The notes under the pieces: model-generated
What the model was told of the DNA's origin: nothing
Seen by the model: only the letters and a program-made list of their open reading frames with translations
The model's database searches: none
Translations under genes and position numbers: made by a program
Shown: positions 43,122-52,682 of the stretch, piece by piece
Numbering within the stretch: the first letter of the stretch is position 1
How the letters are laid out: the number at the start of each line of letters is the position of its first letter
Source of the DNA: Streptomyces sp. BK340
GTDB taxonomy: Bacteria > Actinomycetota > Actinomycetes > Streptomycetales > Streptomycetaceae
Reading direction: 5' to 3'
NCBI RefSeq assembly: GCF_007827595.1
Contig: NZ_VISR01000001.1
Location: forward strand, 124,001 to 188,000
Length of the DNA: 64,000 nt

Positions 43122-44141
43122 ATGGTGCACGTGCCAAAGCTGACCCGCGCCGACGCCGTAGCGGCCCTGCGCAACCCGCTCGCCCTCATCGCCGCACGCT
43201 GGACCCCGGATCCCCGGACGGTCCGGCGGGCGGCGCTCGCCGCGCTCGTGATGTCGGTCGTCATCGTCGTCACCGGCGGTGCCGTACGCCTGACCGGCTC
43301 GGGCCTGGGCTGCCCGACCTGGCCCACGTGCACCGAGGACTCGCTGACCACCACCAGCGCGATGGGCTTCCACGGTGCCATCGAGTTCGGCAACCGGATG
43401 CTGACGTACGTGCTGTGCGCCGCCATCGGCTGGGCGATCATCGCGGCACGCTCCGAGAAGCCGTACCGGCGCAGCCTCACCCGGCTCGGCTGGACGCAGT
43501 TCTGGGTGGTCATGGGCAACGCGGTGCTCGGCGGCATCGTGGTCCTGGTGGGCCTGAACCCCTACACGGTCGCCGCGCACTTCCTGCTCTCGACGGGCCT
43601 GATCACCGTCGCCACCGTGATGTGGCAGCGCACCCGCGAGGGGGACGCGGCGCCGCGGCCGCTGGTCGGCAAGGCCGTGCAGCAACTGGTCTGGTTCCTG
43701 GTGGCCGCGTCCGTGCTGCTCATCGCGGTCGGCACGGTGGTGACCGGCGCCGGGCCGCACGCGGGCGACTCCAAGGAGATCAACCGGATCCCGATCGACT
43801 GGGAGACGGTCAGCAAGCTGCACGCCGTGCTCGCCTGGATCGTGGTGACCCTCACCTTCGCCCTGTGGTTCGTGCTCAAGGCGGTCGACGCCCCCAAGGG
43901 CCCCCTGGACCGCACCCGCGAGCTGTTCCTGATCCTGCTCTCGCAGGGTGTGATCGGCTACGTCCAGTACTTCACGCACCTGCCCGAGGTGCTCGTCGGT
44001 CTGCACATGTTCGGCTCGTGCCTGGTGTGGATCGGTGTCCTGCGCGTCCTGCTGTCGCTGCGGGAACGTCCCGGTGCGACGTCCGGTCTCCCCGCTCAGG
44101 CGTACGAATCCGTGAACGCCTCGATCGCCGGCCCCAGGTAG
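43122..44141 (+). CDS. ctaA: Heme A synthase CtaA
   Basis: A 339-aa membrane enzyme with eight helices. It oxidises heme O to heme A for cytochrome aa3 oxidase. Conserved histidines are visible in MGFHGAIEFGNR, VAAHFLLSTG, SKLHAVLAW and GLHMFGSCLVW. The paired cysteines in LGCPTWPTC occupy the first extracytoplasmic loop, as in the Bacillus type. ATG 43122 is used, with GTG 43131 as an alternative; no good ribosome site is seen. Its 3' end overlaps the convergent nucleotidyltransferase gene by 46 bp. Confidence 0.9.
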   Translation: MVHVPKLTRADAVAALRNPLALIAARWTPDPRTVRRAALAALVMSVVIVVTGGAVRLTGSGLGCPTWPTCTEDSLTTTSAMGFHGAIEFGNRMLTYVLCAAIGWAIIAARSEKPYRRSLTRLGWTQFWVVMGNAVLGGIVVLVGLNPYTVAAHFLLSTGLITVATVMWQRTREGDAAPRPLVGKAVQQLVWFLVAASVLLIAVGTVVTGAGPHAGDSKEINRIPIDWETVSKLHAVLAWIVVTLTFALWFVLKAVDAPKGPLDRTRELFLILLSQGVIGYVQYFTHLPEVLVGLHMFGSCLVWIGVLRVLLSLRERPGATSGLPAQAYESVNASIAGPR

Positions 44142-44833
44142 TCCCGGGTCAGCCGGGCCCGCCGAGCCGTCCACTCCTCGGTGGGCGGGACCCGGTCGCC
44201 GTAGCGGCGTCGGCGGATGTCCTCGACGACCTCGACGGGTGCGCCCAGGCCGGGCAGCAGGTCCAGGGCCTCGCGCTTGGAGATCAGCCGGCCGTCGCGC
44301 GCGGTGACGGTGGCCCGGGCGAAGGTGATCATCCCCAGGTCGACCCACACGTCCCGCGTCCACAGCGGGACGTTGTCGACGGCGGGCCGCCAGAAGTCCC
44401 GCTGGTCCCGTACGACGAAGTCGCCGAGCTCCCGGTCCGGCACCGGCGGCAGCAGCCCGGCGGGCCCGCGCCCGTGCAGCACCCGCCCGAAGGTGTGCAG
44501 CTCCCGCCGGGTCACCGGGGTGACCGGCCGCTTGAACAGCTGTTCGTGCGCCCACGTCAGATGGCGGCGGGCGGCGTCGTCCACGGTGTCCGGGGTCAGA
44601 TAGGTGCAGTGCATCCGGGCGGCGAGGGGGTGGGCACGCATGCGGGCATGCACCACCGCGACCCTCCATACGACGCGCGGGGCCACGGAGTGAGGCAGCA
44701 CCGCGATCAGATCGAGGTCGCTGCGGCCCTCCTGGTAGTCGCCCGCGGCGAGCGAACCGTGCGCCCAGACGGCGACAGGACTCAGTGACGTCAGTTCACG
44801 GAGGAAGCGGGCCAGTAACGTCTCGGTGTCCAC
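44096..44833 (-). CDS. Nucleotidyltransferase-domain protein
   Basis: A 245-aa protein. The nucleotidyltransferase fold motif is present as AHGSLAAGD then SDLDLIAVL (GS with two metal aspartates) at residues of about 24-47. A helical C-terminal domain of about 150 residues follows, as in aminoglycoside adenylyltransferases and MNT-type proteins. The target is not known. The last 46 bp overlap the end of ctaA on the opposite strand, so the C-terminus of one gene is constrained by the other. Confidence 0.75.
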   Translation of the reverse strand: MDTETLLARFLRELTSLSPVAVWAHGSLAAGDYQEGRSDLDLIAVLPHSVAPRVVWRVAVVHARMRAHPLAARMHCTYLTPDTVDDAARRHLTWAHEQLFKRPVTPVTRRELHTFGRVLHGRGPAGLLPPVPDRELGDFVVRDQRDFWRPAVDNVPLWTRDVWVDLGMITFARATVTARDGRLISKREALDLLPGLGAPVEVVEDIRRRRYGDRVPPTEEWTARRARLTRDYLGPAIEAFTDSYA

Positions 44834-44851
44834 CCCCTCAGTCTGTACGGC

Positions 44852-45958
44852 TCACCCCAGCCCGTACACCCGCCGCGCGTTGTCCGCCGCGACCATCCGG
44901 GCCACCCGCTGCGCGTCCTCCAGCGACCACGCGCCCTCGGCCACCCAGCCGCCCAGCACCCGGCCCAGCGCCTCGCGGAACAGCCGCGCCCCCACGACGT
45001 GCAGCTCGGGCAGGCCGTGGGCGCCGCTGGAGAACAGGATCTTGCCGAACGGGGCCAGCTCCAGGATCTCGGCGAGGACCGTGGCGGCACGGGCACCGGT
45101 GCGGACGAGGGCCGCGCCCGAGTCGGCGTAGACGTGCGGGAAGACGCCGGCCAGATGGGCGGTGTGGCGGTGGTACGGGTAGCTGTGCAGCAGGATCAGA
45201 TCCGTGCCGAGCCCGGCCGTGGCCCGGACGAAGTCGGTGAGCAGGACCGGGTCGGTGCGGTCGATGCGCGAGCCCGGCTCGCCGAGCCCGGAGTGCAGCT
45301 GCAGGGGCCGTCCCGAGGCGACCGCGATCCACAGCAGGTGCCGCAGCAGCACCGGATCGGTCAGCTCCCCGCCGACCCGCCGCCCGGCCAGCCAACGCCC
45401 CGCCGCGCCGCGCACCTCGCCCGGTCCCGGCGGTTCCGGCGCGAGCGCGAGGCCGTGCCGTACGCCCGCGACGGAGGTGAAGGCGACGGCGTTCGCGGCG
45501 GCTCCGTGCACCGACTCGGCGAGGTTGGCGAGAAAGGACTCGACCGTGCCGGAGGTGTCGGCGACCTGCTCCGCGAGCAGCTCGAGCCGGACGATCTCGC
45601 GGGCCTCGGCGTCGCCGGCGGAGGCCATCTCGGCAGGGCCGGTGAGGTCGCCGGGCAGGCCCGTGTCCACGAGGTAGGTGGTGATCCCGCTGCCCCGCAG
45701 CAGCCTGCGGCCGGCTTCCAGCGTGCCGAGCTCACGGCGTTGGGCGAGGTAGTGGGCGGGCGGGCAGTGGGGTTCCAGCCCGAGGAGGGGCGGGCACCAG
45801 CGCCGCACGGCGAAACCCGTCTGGGTGTCGAAGAGGGTGGTGCCCGGGGCGGGCGGGCCCTCGGTGCGTGCGAGCTGGGCCTCGAAGGTGCCGAGGCCCA
45901 GTTCCGTTCTCAGTACGCCGTGGCAGTACTGGTCCACGAGGGACGGCGTTTCGATCAT
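44852..45958 (-). CDS. Amidohydrolase-family protein (FluG N-terminal-like)
   Basis: A 368-aa TIM-barrel hydrolase. The metal-binding DQYCHG is near the N-terminus. LQLHSGLGEPGSRIDRTDPVLL and LILLHSYPYHRHTAHLAGVFPHVYADSG supply later ligands, and FSSGAHGLPEL is near the C-terminus. The pattern resembles amidohydrolases related to the N-terminal half of FluG/nodulin-glutamine synthetase proteins. The substrate is unknown. It ends 18 bp before the nucleotidyltransferase gene on the same strand. Confidence 0.78.
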   Translation of the reverse strand: MIETPSLVDQYCHGVLRTELGLGTFEAQLARTEGPPAPGTTLFDTQTGFAVRRWCPPLLGLEPHCPPAHYLAQRRELGTLEAGRRLLRGSGITTYLVDTGLPGDLTGPAEMASAGDAEAREIVRLELLAEQVADTSGTVESFLANLAESVHGAAANAVAFTSVAGVRHGLALAPEPPGPGEVRGAAGRWLAGRRVGGELTDPVLLRHLLWIAVASGRPLQLHSGLGEPGSRIDRTDPVLLTDFVRATAGLGTDLILLHSYPYHRHTAHLAGVFPHVYADSGAALVRTGARAATVLAEILELAPFGKILFSSGAHGLPELHVVGARLFREALGRVLGGWVAEGAWSLEDAQRVARMVAADNARRVYGLG

Positions 45959-46132
45959 CCGGACTCCCCGTGGGACGTGGTCTTACACGTCCTAACGGGT
46001 GAACGGGGTTCGAGGTCGCGGTTCGGTTCGGGCGTACACGATGCCGGGCGCCCGCGAGTGATTCGTGGCCGCTCGCGCCCACACGGCGAAGCCGCAGGCC
46101 GGTGCGGCCCCGTGCCCCTTTTTGACAGCTGT

Positions 46133-46465
46133 TCAGCTGTTGGCCGAGCCGCCCACCTGGATGCCCGCCATGCGCTTCCACTCGTACGGCCCCGTCTTCA
46201 CCTTCGCCGCGAACTCGCCGTCGAAGGACTCGTGGACCGTGATGCCCGCCTGCTGCACCGCCTGCTCGGCGATCTCGGTGCTGGGGGCCACCAGGTCGCC
46301 CCATCCGCCGTCCTCGCCCACGAGGACGATCCGGGCGCCGCGCTCGCCGATGTGGGCGACCTGGCCCTCGGCGCCGCCGTGGGCCTTGGAGAAGGCGCTG
46401 ATCTGCTTCGCGAGCCGGGCCGCGATGCGCTCGGCCTTCGGGTCAACCTGCTGCGTGTCTGCCAT
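46133..46465 (-). CDS. Conserved hypothetical protein
   Basis: A 110-aa soluble protein with a Lys/Ala-rich helix at the start (PKAERIAARLAKQISAFSKA). It is followed by a beta-rich part (GARIVLVGEDGGWGDLVAPS) and ends with GPYEWKRMAGIQVGGSANS. No signal peptide or catalytic motif is seen. It lies 73 bp before the ctaB stop-side region and may share regulation with it. Function unknown. Confidence 0.65.
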   Translation of the reverse strand: MADTQQVDPKAERIAARLAKQISAFSKAHGGAEGQVAHIGERGARIVLVGEDGGWGDLVAPSTEIAEQAVQQAGITVHESFDGEFAAKVKTGPYEWKRMAGIQVGGSANS

Positions 46466-46538
46466 GGCCAGGATGCTACTCACGGGTAGATCAGCTGGCG
46501 AGAGCAGGGCCCTGTGACCTGTGCCGTACGGCGGTCCG

Positions 46539-47540
46539 TCAGCGCAGGAAGGGGTCCACCGCGACCGCGACGAAGAGGATCGACACATAGGTGATCGACC
46601 AGTGGAAGAGGCGCATCTCCTTGAGCTTGGCGCCGGTCACCTCGGCCTTCGCCCGGTTCTGCAGCCCGTGCGCCTCCCACAGCCAGAAGCCGCCGGCCGC
46701 GAGGGCGACCAGGGTGTAGAACCAGCCGGTGTAGCCGAGCGGGGTCAGCAGCAGGGAGACGGCGACCATCACCCAGCTGTAGACGACGATCTGCCGGGCG
46801 ACCACCTTGTTGGAGGCGACGACCGGGAGCATCGGCACGCCCACGCGCGCGTAGTCCTCCTTGACCTTCATGGACAGCGGCCAGTAGTGCGGCGGCGTCC
46901 AGAAGAACATGACGAGGAAGAGGATGACCGGCGCCCAGGACATCGAATTGGTGACCGAGGACCAGCCGATCAGCACCGGCAGGCAGCCGGCGATACCGCC
47001 CCACACGATGTTCTGCGACGTACGCCGCTTGAGAATCATCGTGTAGACGACGACGTAGAAGAGGAGCGCTCCGAGTGACAGCCAGGCGCTCAGCCAGTTG
47101 ACGGTCAACCCGAACAGCAGCGTCGAGACGACCGCGAGGGCGATGCCGAAGACCAGGCACTCGAGCGGGCTGACCATGCCGGTCACCAGCGGGCGCTGCG
47201 AGGTGCGGTCCATCAGGGCGTCGATGTCCCGGTCGATGTACATGTTCAGCGCGTTGGCGCCGCCCGCGGAGAGGTAGCCGCCGATGCAGGTGAGCAGCAC
47301 CAGCTTCAGGTCGGGTACACCCTGCTGTGCCAGGAACATCACCGGAACGGTGGTGATGAGCAGCAGCTCGATGATCCGCGGCTTGGTCAGAGCCACGAAC
47401 GCCTTGACACGGGCCCCGAACGGCCGGTGAACCGGGCTTTGGCTCGTCCCGAGCGCACCCTCCCCCAGGGCCTTGACGGCCTGGGAGGTGCCCCCAGGCC
47501 GGGATTCGACGGCCGTCACGCACACCCCTGACAGAGACAT
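46539..47540 (-). CDS. ctaB: Protoheme IX farnesyltransferase CtaB
   Basis: A 333-aa prenyltransferase with about nine membrane helices, making heme O from heme B. The diphosphate-binding motif [15 protein letters not shown] and the second loop [17 protein letters not shown] are present. The first about 40 residues are non-conserved. Part of them ([18 protein letters not shown]) is encoded by a palindromic repeat-like sequence. ATG 47540 has GGGGAGG upstream; a GTG eight codons later is possible. It supplies heme O to CtaA, whose gene lies 2.4 kb away. Confidence 0.9.
   Translation of the reverse strand: MSLSGVCVTAVESRPGGTSQAVKALGEGALGTSQSPVHRPFGARVKAFVALTKPRIIELLLITTVPVMFLAQQGVPDLKLVLLTCIGGYLSAGGANALNMYIDRDIDALMDRTSQRPLVTGMVSPLECLVFGIALAVVSTLLFGLTVNWLSAWLSLGALLFYVVVYTMILKRRTSQNIVWGGIAGCLPVLIGWSSVTNSMSWAPVILFLVMFFWTPPHYWPLSMKVKEDYARVGVPMLPVVASNKVVARQIVVYSWVMVAVSLLLTPLGYTGWFYTLVALAAGGFWLWEAHGLQNRAKAEVTGAKLKEMRLFHWSITYVSILFVAVAVDPFLR
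47459..47500. repeat. Palindromic repeat at the ctaB N-terminus
   Basis: Imperfect hairpin with arms CCCAGGGCC and GGCCTGGG plus flanking C-run/G-run segments. It resembles the dispersed Streptomyces palindromes. It is read in frame as part of the non-conserved CtaB leader. Confidence 0.45.
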
Positions 47541-47902
47541 CCCAGCAAGCCTCCCCGTGTGAAGTCGGGGTAAAGGCTCGCGCGTACCACGCCACTTTAG
47601 ACGTTGCCCATACCTCTGCTTTCGCGGGGGTGGGGTCGTGTTGGCGGGTGGCGCATCAGAGGGGTCGTTGGGCTCGATTGAGCAGTCAGATGAGCGGCTC
47701 CGTATTCATGTGCCGAATGCGTCCTCGGCCAGTCGGGAGGCGGATCTCCGAGAGTCCCGGCAGTCTGGAATCACTCGAAAAAATGCACGTCCTTACGGGG
47801 GTAGGCTCAACATCGGCCGGTGGGCAGAAGTGCACCGGCGGCCGGGTGGGCGCATGCCCCGAAGACCGGCGACCGACATGTGGAGAGGAGCCCTGACCCA
47901 GG
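47541..47902. other. Divergent intergenic region ctaB-tkt
   Basis: 362 bp without a convincing gene. Short overlapping frames here start at TTG/GTG and lack coding bias, so they are not called. It should contain the promoters for ctaB (minus) and the pentose phosphate operon (plus). A vegetative -10-like TAGGCT is visible at 47802-47807, but no clear -35 partner was found. Confidence 0.5.
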
Positions 47903-49990
47903 GTGAGCATCAAGCCGACCACCACAGACCTTGAGTGGACCGAGCTCGACCAGCGGGCCGTGGACACCGCTCGCGTCCTGGCCGCCGACGCCGTACAGAA
48001 GGTCGGCAACGGCCATCCCGGTACGGCGATGAGCCTGGCTCCGGCCGCGTACACCCTCTTCCAGAAGGTGATGCGGCACGACCCCGCCGACCCGGAGTGG
48101 GTCGCCCGCGACCGCTTCGTGCTGTCCGCCGGCCACTCGTCCCTGACCCTCTACACGCAGCTCTACCTGGCCGGCTTCGGCCTGGAGCTGGACGATCTGA
48201 AGGCCTTCCGCACCTGGGGCTCGAAGACCCCGGGCCACCCGGAGTACGGGCACACCAAGGGCGTCGAGACCACCACGGGCCCGCTGGGCCAGGGTGTCGC
48301 CAACGCGGTGGGCATGGCCATGGCCGCCCGCTACGAGCGCGGTCTGTTCGACCCGGACGCCCCGCAGGGCGAGTCCCCGTTCGACCACTTCATCTACTGC
48401 ATCGCCGGTGACGGCTGCCTGCAGGAGGGCATCTCCGCCGAGGCGTCCTCGCTCGCCGGTCACCAGAAGCTCGGCAACCTGATCCTGCTGTGGGACGACA
48501 ACCACATCTCGATCGAGGGCGACACGGAGACGGCCGTCTCCGAGGACACGGTCAAGCGGTACGAGGCCTACGGCTGGCACGTGCAGCGGATCGCCCCGAA
48601 GCCGGACGGCGACCTCGACCCGCACGCCATCTACAACGCGATCGAGGCCGCGAAGCAGGTCACGGACAGGCCGTCCTTCATCGCGATGCGCTCGATCATC
48701 GCCTGGCCCGCTCCGAACGCGCAGAACACCGAGGCCGCGCACGGCTCGGCGCTCGGCGACGACGAGGTCGCGGCCACCAAGCGTGTCCTCGGCTTCGACC
48801 CGGAGCAGTCCTTCGAGGTCTCCGACGAGGTGCTGGGCCACACCCGCAAGGCCGTGGAGCGCGGCCGCGAGGCCAAGGCCGAGTGGGACAAGTCCTTCCA
48901 GCTCTGGCGCGACAACAACGCCGAGCGCGCGGCCGAGTTCGACCGGATCAGCGCGGGCGAGCTGCCCACCGGCTGGGAGGAGAAGCTCCCGGTCTTCGAG
49001 CCGGGCAAGGGCGTCGCGACGCGTGCCGCCTCCGGCAAGGTGCTGCAGGCGCTGGGCGCGGTCGTCCCCGAGCTGTGGGGCGGCTCCGCCGACCTCGCCG
49101 GGTCGAACAACACGACCATCGACAAGGACAGCTCGTTCCTGCCGGCGGACAACCCGCTGCCGGAGGCAGACCCGTACGGCCGCACCATCCACTTCGGCAT
49201 CCGCGAGCACTCCATGGCCGCGGAGATGAACGGCATCACCCTGCACGGAAACACCCGTGTCTACGGCGGTACGTTCCTCGTCTTCTCCGACTACATGCGC
49301 AACGCGGTGCGTCTGTCGGCCCTGATGCACCTGCCGGTGACGTACGTGTGGACGCACGACTCCATCGGTCTGGGCGAGGACGGCCCGACGCACCAGCCCA
49401 TCGAGCACCTGGCCTCGCTGCGCGCGATCCCCGGTCTGAACGTCGTCCGCCCGGCGGACGCCAACGAGACCGCGATCGCCTGGCGCGAGATCCTCAAGCG
49501 CTACACCAAGGAGTTCGGCAAGGGCGCCCCGCACGGCCTCGCGCTGACCCGCCAGGGCGTGCCGGTGTACGAGCCCGACGACAACGCCGCGCGTGGCGGT
49601 TACGTCCTGTTCGAGGCTGATGGCGGCGAGCCGCAGGTGATCCTGATCGCCACCGGTTCCGAGGTGCACGTGGCCGTGGAGGCGCGCGAGCAGCTGCAGG
49701 CCGACGGGGTTCCGACGCGGGTCGTGTCGATGCCGTCGGTGGAGTGGTTCGAGGAGCAGGACCGGGGGTACCGGGACTCCGTGCTGCCGCCGTCGGTGAA
49801 GGCACGTGTCGCGGTCGAGGCGGGCATCGGCCTCACCTGGCACAAGTACGTCGGCGACGCCGGCCGCATCGTTTCCCTGGAGCACTTCGGTGCGTCCGCG
49901 GACGGCAAGGTCCTCTTCCGCGAGTTCGGCTTCACTGCCGAGAACGTGGCCGCGAAGGCCCGCGAGTCCCTCGCCGACGCCCAGCGCTGA
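47903..49990 (+). CDS. tkt: Transketolase
   Basis: A 695-aa thiamine diphosphate enzyme of the non-oxidative pentose phosphate pathway. GNGHPGTAMSLAP, the ThDP motif GDGCLQEGISAEASS ending near NNHIS (Asp-Asn pair) and GIREHSMAAEMNG are typical, and HDSIGLGEDGPTHQPIEH is the substrate loop. The start is GTG 47903. It leads the operon tkt-tal-zwf-opcA-pgl. This gene order is a known actinobacterial signature. Confidence 0.95.
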   Translation: MSIKPTTTDLEWTELDQRAVDTARVLAADAVQKVGNGHPGTAMSLAPAAYTLFQKVMRHDPADPEWVARDRFVLSAGHSSLTLYTQLYLAGFGLELDDLKAFRTWGSKTPGHPEYGHTKGVETTTGPLGQGVANAVGMAMAARYERGLFDPDAPQGESPFDHFIYCIAGDGCLQEGISAEASSLAGHQKLGNLILLWDDNHISIEGDTETAVSEDTVKRYEAYGWHVQRIAPKPDGDLDPHAIYNAIEAAKQVTDRPSFIAMRSIIAWPAPNAQNTEAAHGSALGDDEVAATKRVLGFDPEQSFEVSDEVLGHTRKAVERGREAKAEWDKSFQLWRDNNAERAAEFDRISAGELPTGWEEKLPVFEPGKGVATRAASGKVLQALGAVVPELWGGSADLAGSNNTTIDKDSSFLPADNPLPEADPYGRTIHFGIREHSMAAEMNGITLHGNTRVYGGTFLVFSDYMRNAVRLSALMHLPVTYVWTHDSIGLGEDGPTHQPIEHLASLRAIPGLNVVRPADANETAIAWREILKRYTKEFGKGAPHGLALTRQGVPVYEPDDNAARGGYVLFEADGGEPQVILIATGSEVHVAVEAREQLQADGVPTRVVSMPSVEWFEEQDRGYRDSVLPPSVKARVAVEAGIGLTWHKYVGDAGRIVSLEHFGASADGKVLFREFGFTAENVAAKARESLADAQR

Positions 49991-50023
49991 CGCTCATATA
50001 CGACACGTAGGAGATGTAATTCC

Positions 50024-51142
50024 ATGACAGACGCACTCAAGCGCCTCTCCGAGGAGGGCGTCGCGATCTGGCTGGACGACCTGTCGCGCAAGCGGATCAC
50101 GTCCGGCAACCTCGCCGAGCTGATCGACCAGCAGCACGTCGTGGGCGTCACCACCAACCCGACGATCTTCCAGAAGGCGATCAGCGGCGGCGACGGCTAC
50201 GAGCAGCAGCTGTCGGACCTCGCCGCCCGCAAGGTCACCGTCGACGAGGCCATCCGCATGATCACCACGGCGGACGTCCGGGACGCCGCCGACATCCTGC
50301 GCCCGGTCTTCGACGCCACCGAAGGCCAGGACGGCCGGGTCTCCATCGAGGTCGACCCGCGCCTGGCCCACAACACCCGGGCGACCGTCGCCGAGGCCAA
50401 GCAGCTCGCCTGGCTGGTCGACCGCCCGAACACCCTGATCAAGATCCCGGCCACCAAGGCGGGTCTGCCGGCGATCGCGGAGACGATCGGCAACGGGATC
50501 AGCGTCAACGTCACGCTGATCTTCTCCCTGGAGCGCTACCGCGCGGTCATGGACGCCTTCATCACGGGCCTGGAGAAGGCGCGCGAGAAGGGCCTCGACC
50601 TCTCCCTGATCCACTCCGTGGCGTCCTTCTTCGTGTCCCGTGTGGACACCGAGATCGACAAGCGCCTGGACGGGCTCGGCACCGACGAGGCCAAGGCGCT
50701 GCGCGGCAAGGCCGCCGTGGCCAACGCCCGTCTCGCCTACGAGGCGTACGAGGAGGTCTTCTCCTCCGACCGCTGGAAGGCGCTGGAGAACGCGGGCGCC
50801 AACAAGCAGCGGCCGCTGTGGGCGTCGACCGGCGTCAAGGACCCGGCGTACCAGGACACGATGTACGTGACGGACCTGGTCGCGCCGAACACGGTCAACA
50901 CCATGCCGGAGGCCACCCTGGAGGCCACCGAGGACCACGGCGAGATCACCGGCAACACCATCGCCGGTACCTACGAGCAGGCCCGCGCCGACCTCGACGC
51001 GCTCGAGAAGCTCGGGATCTCGTACGACGACGTGGTCCAGGTCCTGGAGGACGAGGGCGTCGAGAAGTTCGCGGCGTCCTGGAACGACCTGCTGAAGTCG
51101 ACCGAGGCGGAGCTGAAGCGCCTCGCCCCCTCGGAGGGCTGA
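50024..51142 (+). CDS. tal: Transaldolase
   Basis: A 372-aa Schiff-base aldolase. The catalytic lysine lies in [15 protein letters not shown] (about residue 143), and [13 protein letters not shown] and [15 protein letters not shown] are conserved. The length fits the actinobacterial long-type transaldolases. A GGAG site precedes ATG 50024, which is 33 bp after tkt. It exchanges dihydroxyacetone units between sugar phosphates together with transketolase. Confidence 0.94.
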   Translation: MTDALKRLSEEGVAIWLDDLSRKRITSGNLAELIDQQHVVGVTTNPTIFQKAISGGDGYEQQLSDLAARKVTVDEAIRMITTADVRDAADILRPVFDATEGQDGRVSIEVDPRLAHNTRATVAEAKQLAWLVDRPNTLIKIPATKAGLPAIAETIGNGISVNVTLIFSLERYRAVMDAFITGLEKAREKGLDLSLIHSVASFFVSRVDTEIDKRLDGLGTDEAKALRGKAAVANARLAYEAYEEVFSSDRWKALENAGANKQRPLWASTGVKDPAYQDTMYVTDLVAPNTVNTMPEATLEATEDHGEITGNTIAGTYEQARADLDALEKLGISYDDVVQVLEDEGVEKFAASWNDLLKSTEAELKRLAPSEG

Positions 51143-51143
51143 G

Positions 51144-52682
51144 TTGTCACCCCTTGCTGGTTCCGGAGCGAACCCGCTTCGTGACCCCGCCGACCGACGG
51201 CTCCCGCGTATCGCGGGGCCGTCGGGCCTGGTGATCTTCGGCGTCACGGGCGACCTGTCGCGCAAGAAGCTGATGCCCGCGGTGTACGACCTCGCGAACC
51301 GGGGTCTGCTTCCGCCGGGCTTCTCCCTGGTGGGCTTCGCCCGCCGCGAGTGGGAGAACGAGGACTTCGCGGCCGAGGTCCACGACGCCGTCAAGGCGCA
51401 CGCTCGTACGCCGTTCCGTGAGGAGGTCTGGCAGCAGCTCATCCAGGGGATGCGCTTCGTCCAGGGCACCTTCGACGACGACGACGCGTTCGAGCGGCTG
51501 CGCGCCACCATCGAGGAGCTGGACAAGGCACAGGGCACGGGCGGCAACTTCGCCTTCTACCTGTCGGTGCCGCCGCGCTCCTTCCCCGTGGTCATCCAGC
51601 AGCTGAAGAAGCACGGCCTGACCGACCAGACCGGCGGTTCCTGGCGCCGCGCGGTCATCGAGAAGCCGTTCGGCCACGACCTGGAGTCGGCCGAGGAGCT
51701 GAACAAGGTCGTGCACGAGGTGTTCGAGCCGGACCAGGTGTTCCGGATCGACCACTACCTCGGCAAGGAGACCGTCCAGAACATACTGGCGCTGCGCTTC
51801 GCCAACACGATGTTCGAGCCGATCTGGAACCGGTCCTTCGTGGACCATGTGCAGATCACCATGGCCGAGGACATCGGCGTCGGCGGCCGTGCCGGCTACT
51901 ACGACGGCATCGGCGCCGCCCGTGACGTCATCCAGAACCACCTGCTCCAGCTGCTCGCGCTGACCGCGATGGAGGAGCCCGCCTCCTTCGACGCGGACGC
52001 GCTGGCCGCCGAGAAGACCAAGGTGCTCGGCGCCGTCCGGCTGCCGAAGGACCTGGGCCGCGCCACCGTCCGCGGGCAGTACGCCGCGGGCTGGCAGGGC
52101 GGCGAGAAGGTCATCGGCTACCTCGAAGAGGACGGCATCGACCCGAAGTCGAAGACCGACACCTACGCGGCCGTGAAGCTGGAGATCGACAACCGCCGCT
52201 GGGCGGGTGTCCCCTTCTATCTGCGCACCGGCAAGCGTCTCGGCCGCCGGGTCACAGAGATCGCCGTCGTCTTCCAGCGGGCCCCGCACTCCCCCTTCGA
52301 CCACACGGCGACGGAGGAGCTGGGCTCGAACGCGGTCGTCATCCGCGTGCAGCCGGACGAGGGCATCACGGTCCGCTTCGGCTCGAAAGTGCCGGGCACC
52401 TCGATGGAGATCCGGGACGTGTCCATGGACTTCGCCTACGGCGAGTCCTTCACGGAGTCCAGCCCGGAGGCCTACGAGCGGCTGATCCTGGACGTCCTGC
52501 TGGGCGACGCCAACCTCTTCCCGCGCACGGAGGAGGTCGAGCTGTCCTGGAAGATCCTCGACCCGATCGAGCAGTACTGGGACAAGCACGGCAGGCCCGC
52601 GCAGTACCCGTCGGGCACCTGGGGCCCCGCCGAGGCGGACGAGATGCTCGCACGAGACGGACGGAGCTGGCGCCGGCCATGA
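51144..52682 (+). CDS. zwf: Glucose-6-phosphate 1-dehydrogenase
   Basis: A 512-aa enzyme producing NADPH and 6-phosphogluconolactone. The nucleotide motif is VIFGVTGDLSRKKLMPAVYDL in part, the substrate/catalytic site RIDHYLGKETVQN and the EKPFGHDLESA loop. TTG 51144 is the start, with GGAGGG 5 nt before it, only 1 bp after the tal stop. Its stop overlaps opcA (ATGA). The tight coupling with opcA and pgl matches their shared step. Confidence 0.94.
   Translation: MSPLAGSGANPLRDPADRRLPRIAGPSGLVIFGVTGDLSRKKLMPAVYDLANRGLLPPGFSLVGFARREWENEDFAAEVHDAVKAHARTPFREEVWQQLIQGMRFVQGTFDDDDAFERLRATIEELDKAQGTGGNFAFYLSVPPRSFPVVIQQLKKHGLTDQTGGSWRRAVIEKPFGHDLESAEELNKVVHEVFEPDQVFRIDHYLGKETVQNILALRFANTMFEPIWNRSFVDHVQITMAEDIGVGGRAGYYDGIGAARDVIQNHLLQLLALTAMEEPASFDADALAAEKTKVLGAVRLPKDLGRATVRGQYAAGWQGGEKVIGYLEEDGIDPKSKTDTYAAVKLEIDNRRWAGVPFYLRTGKRLGRRVTEIAVVFQRAPHSPFDHTATEELGSNAVVIRVQPDEGITVRFGSKVPGTSMEIRDVSMDFAYGESFTESSPEAYERLILDVLLGDANLFPRTEEVELSWKILDPIEQYWDKHGRPAQYPSGTWGPAEADEMLARDGRSWRRP

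Noticed and set aside
47630..47934. Short overlapping plus-strand frames upstream of tkt (88 and 98 aa)
   Set aside because: No ribosome site, non-ATG starts, no coding bias and overlap with the tkt leader; treated as untranslated promoter DNA.
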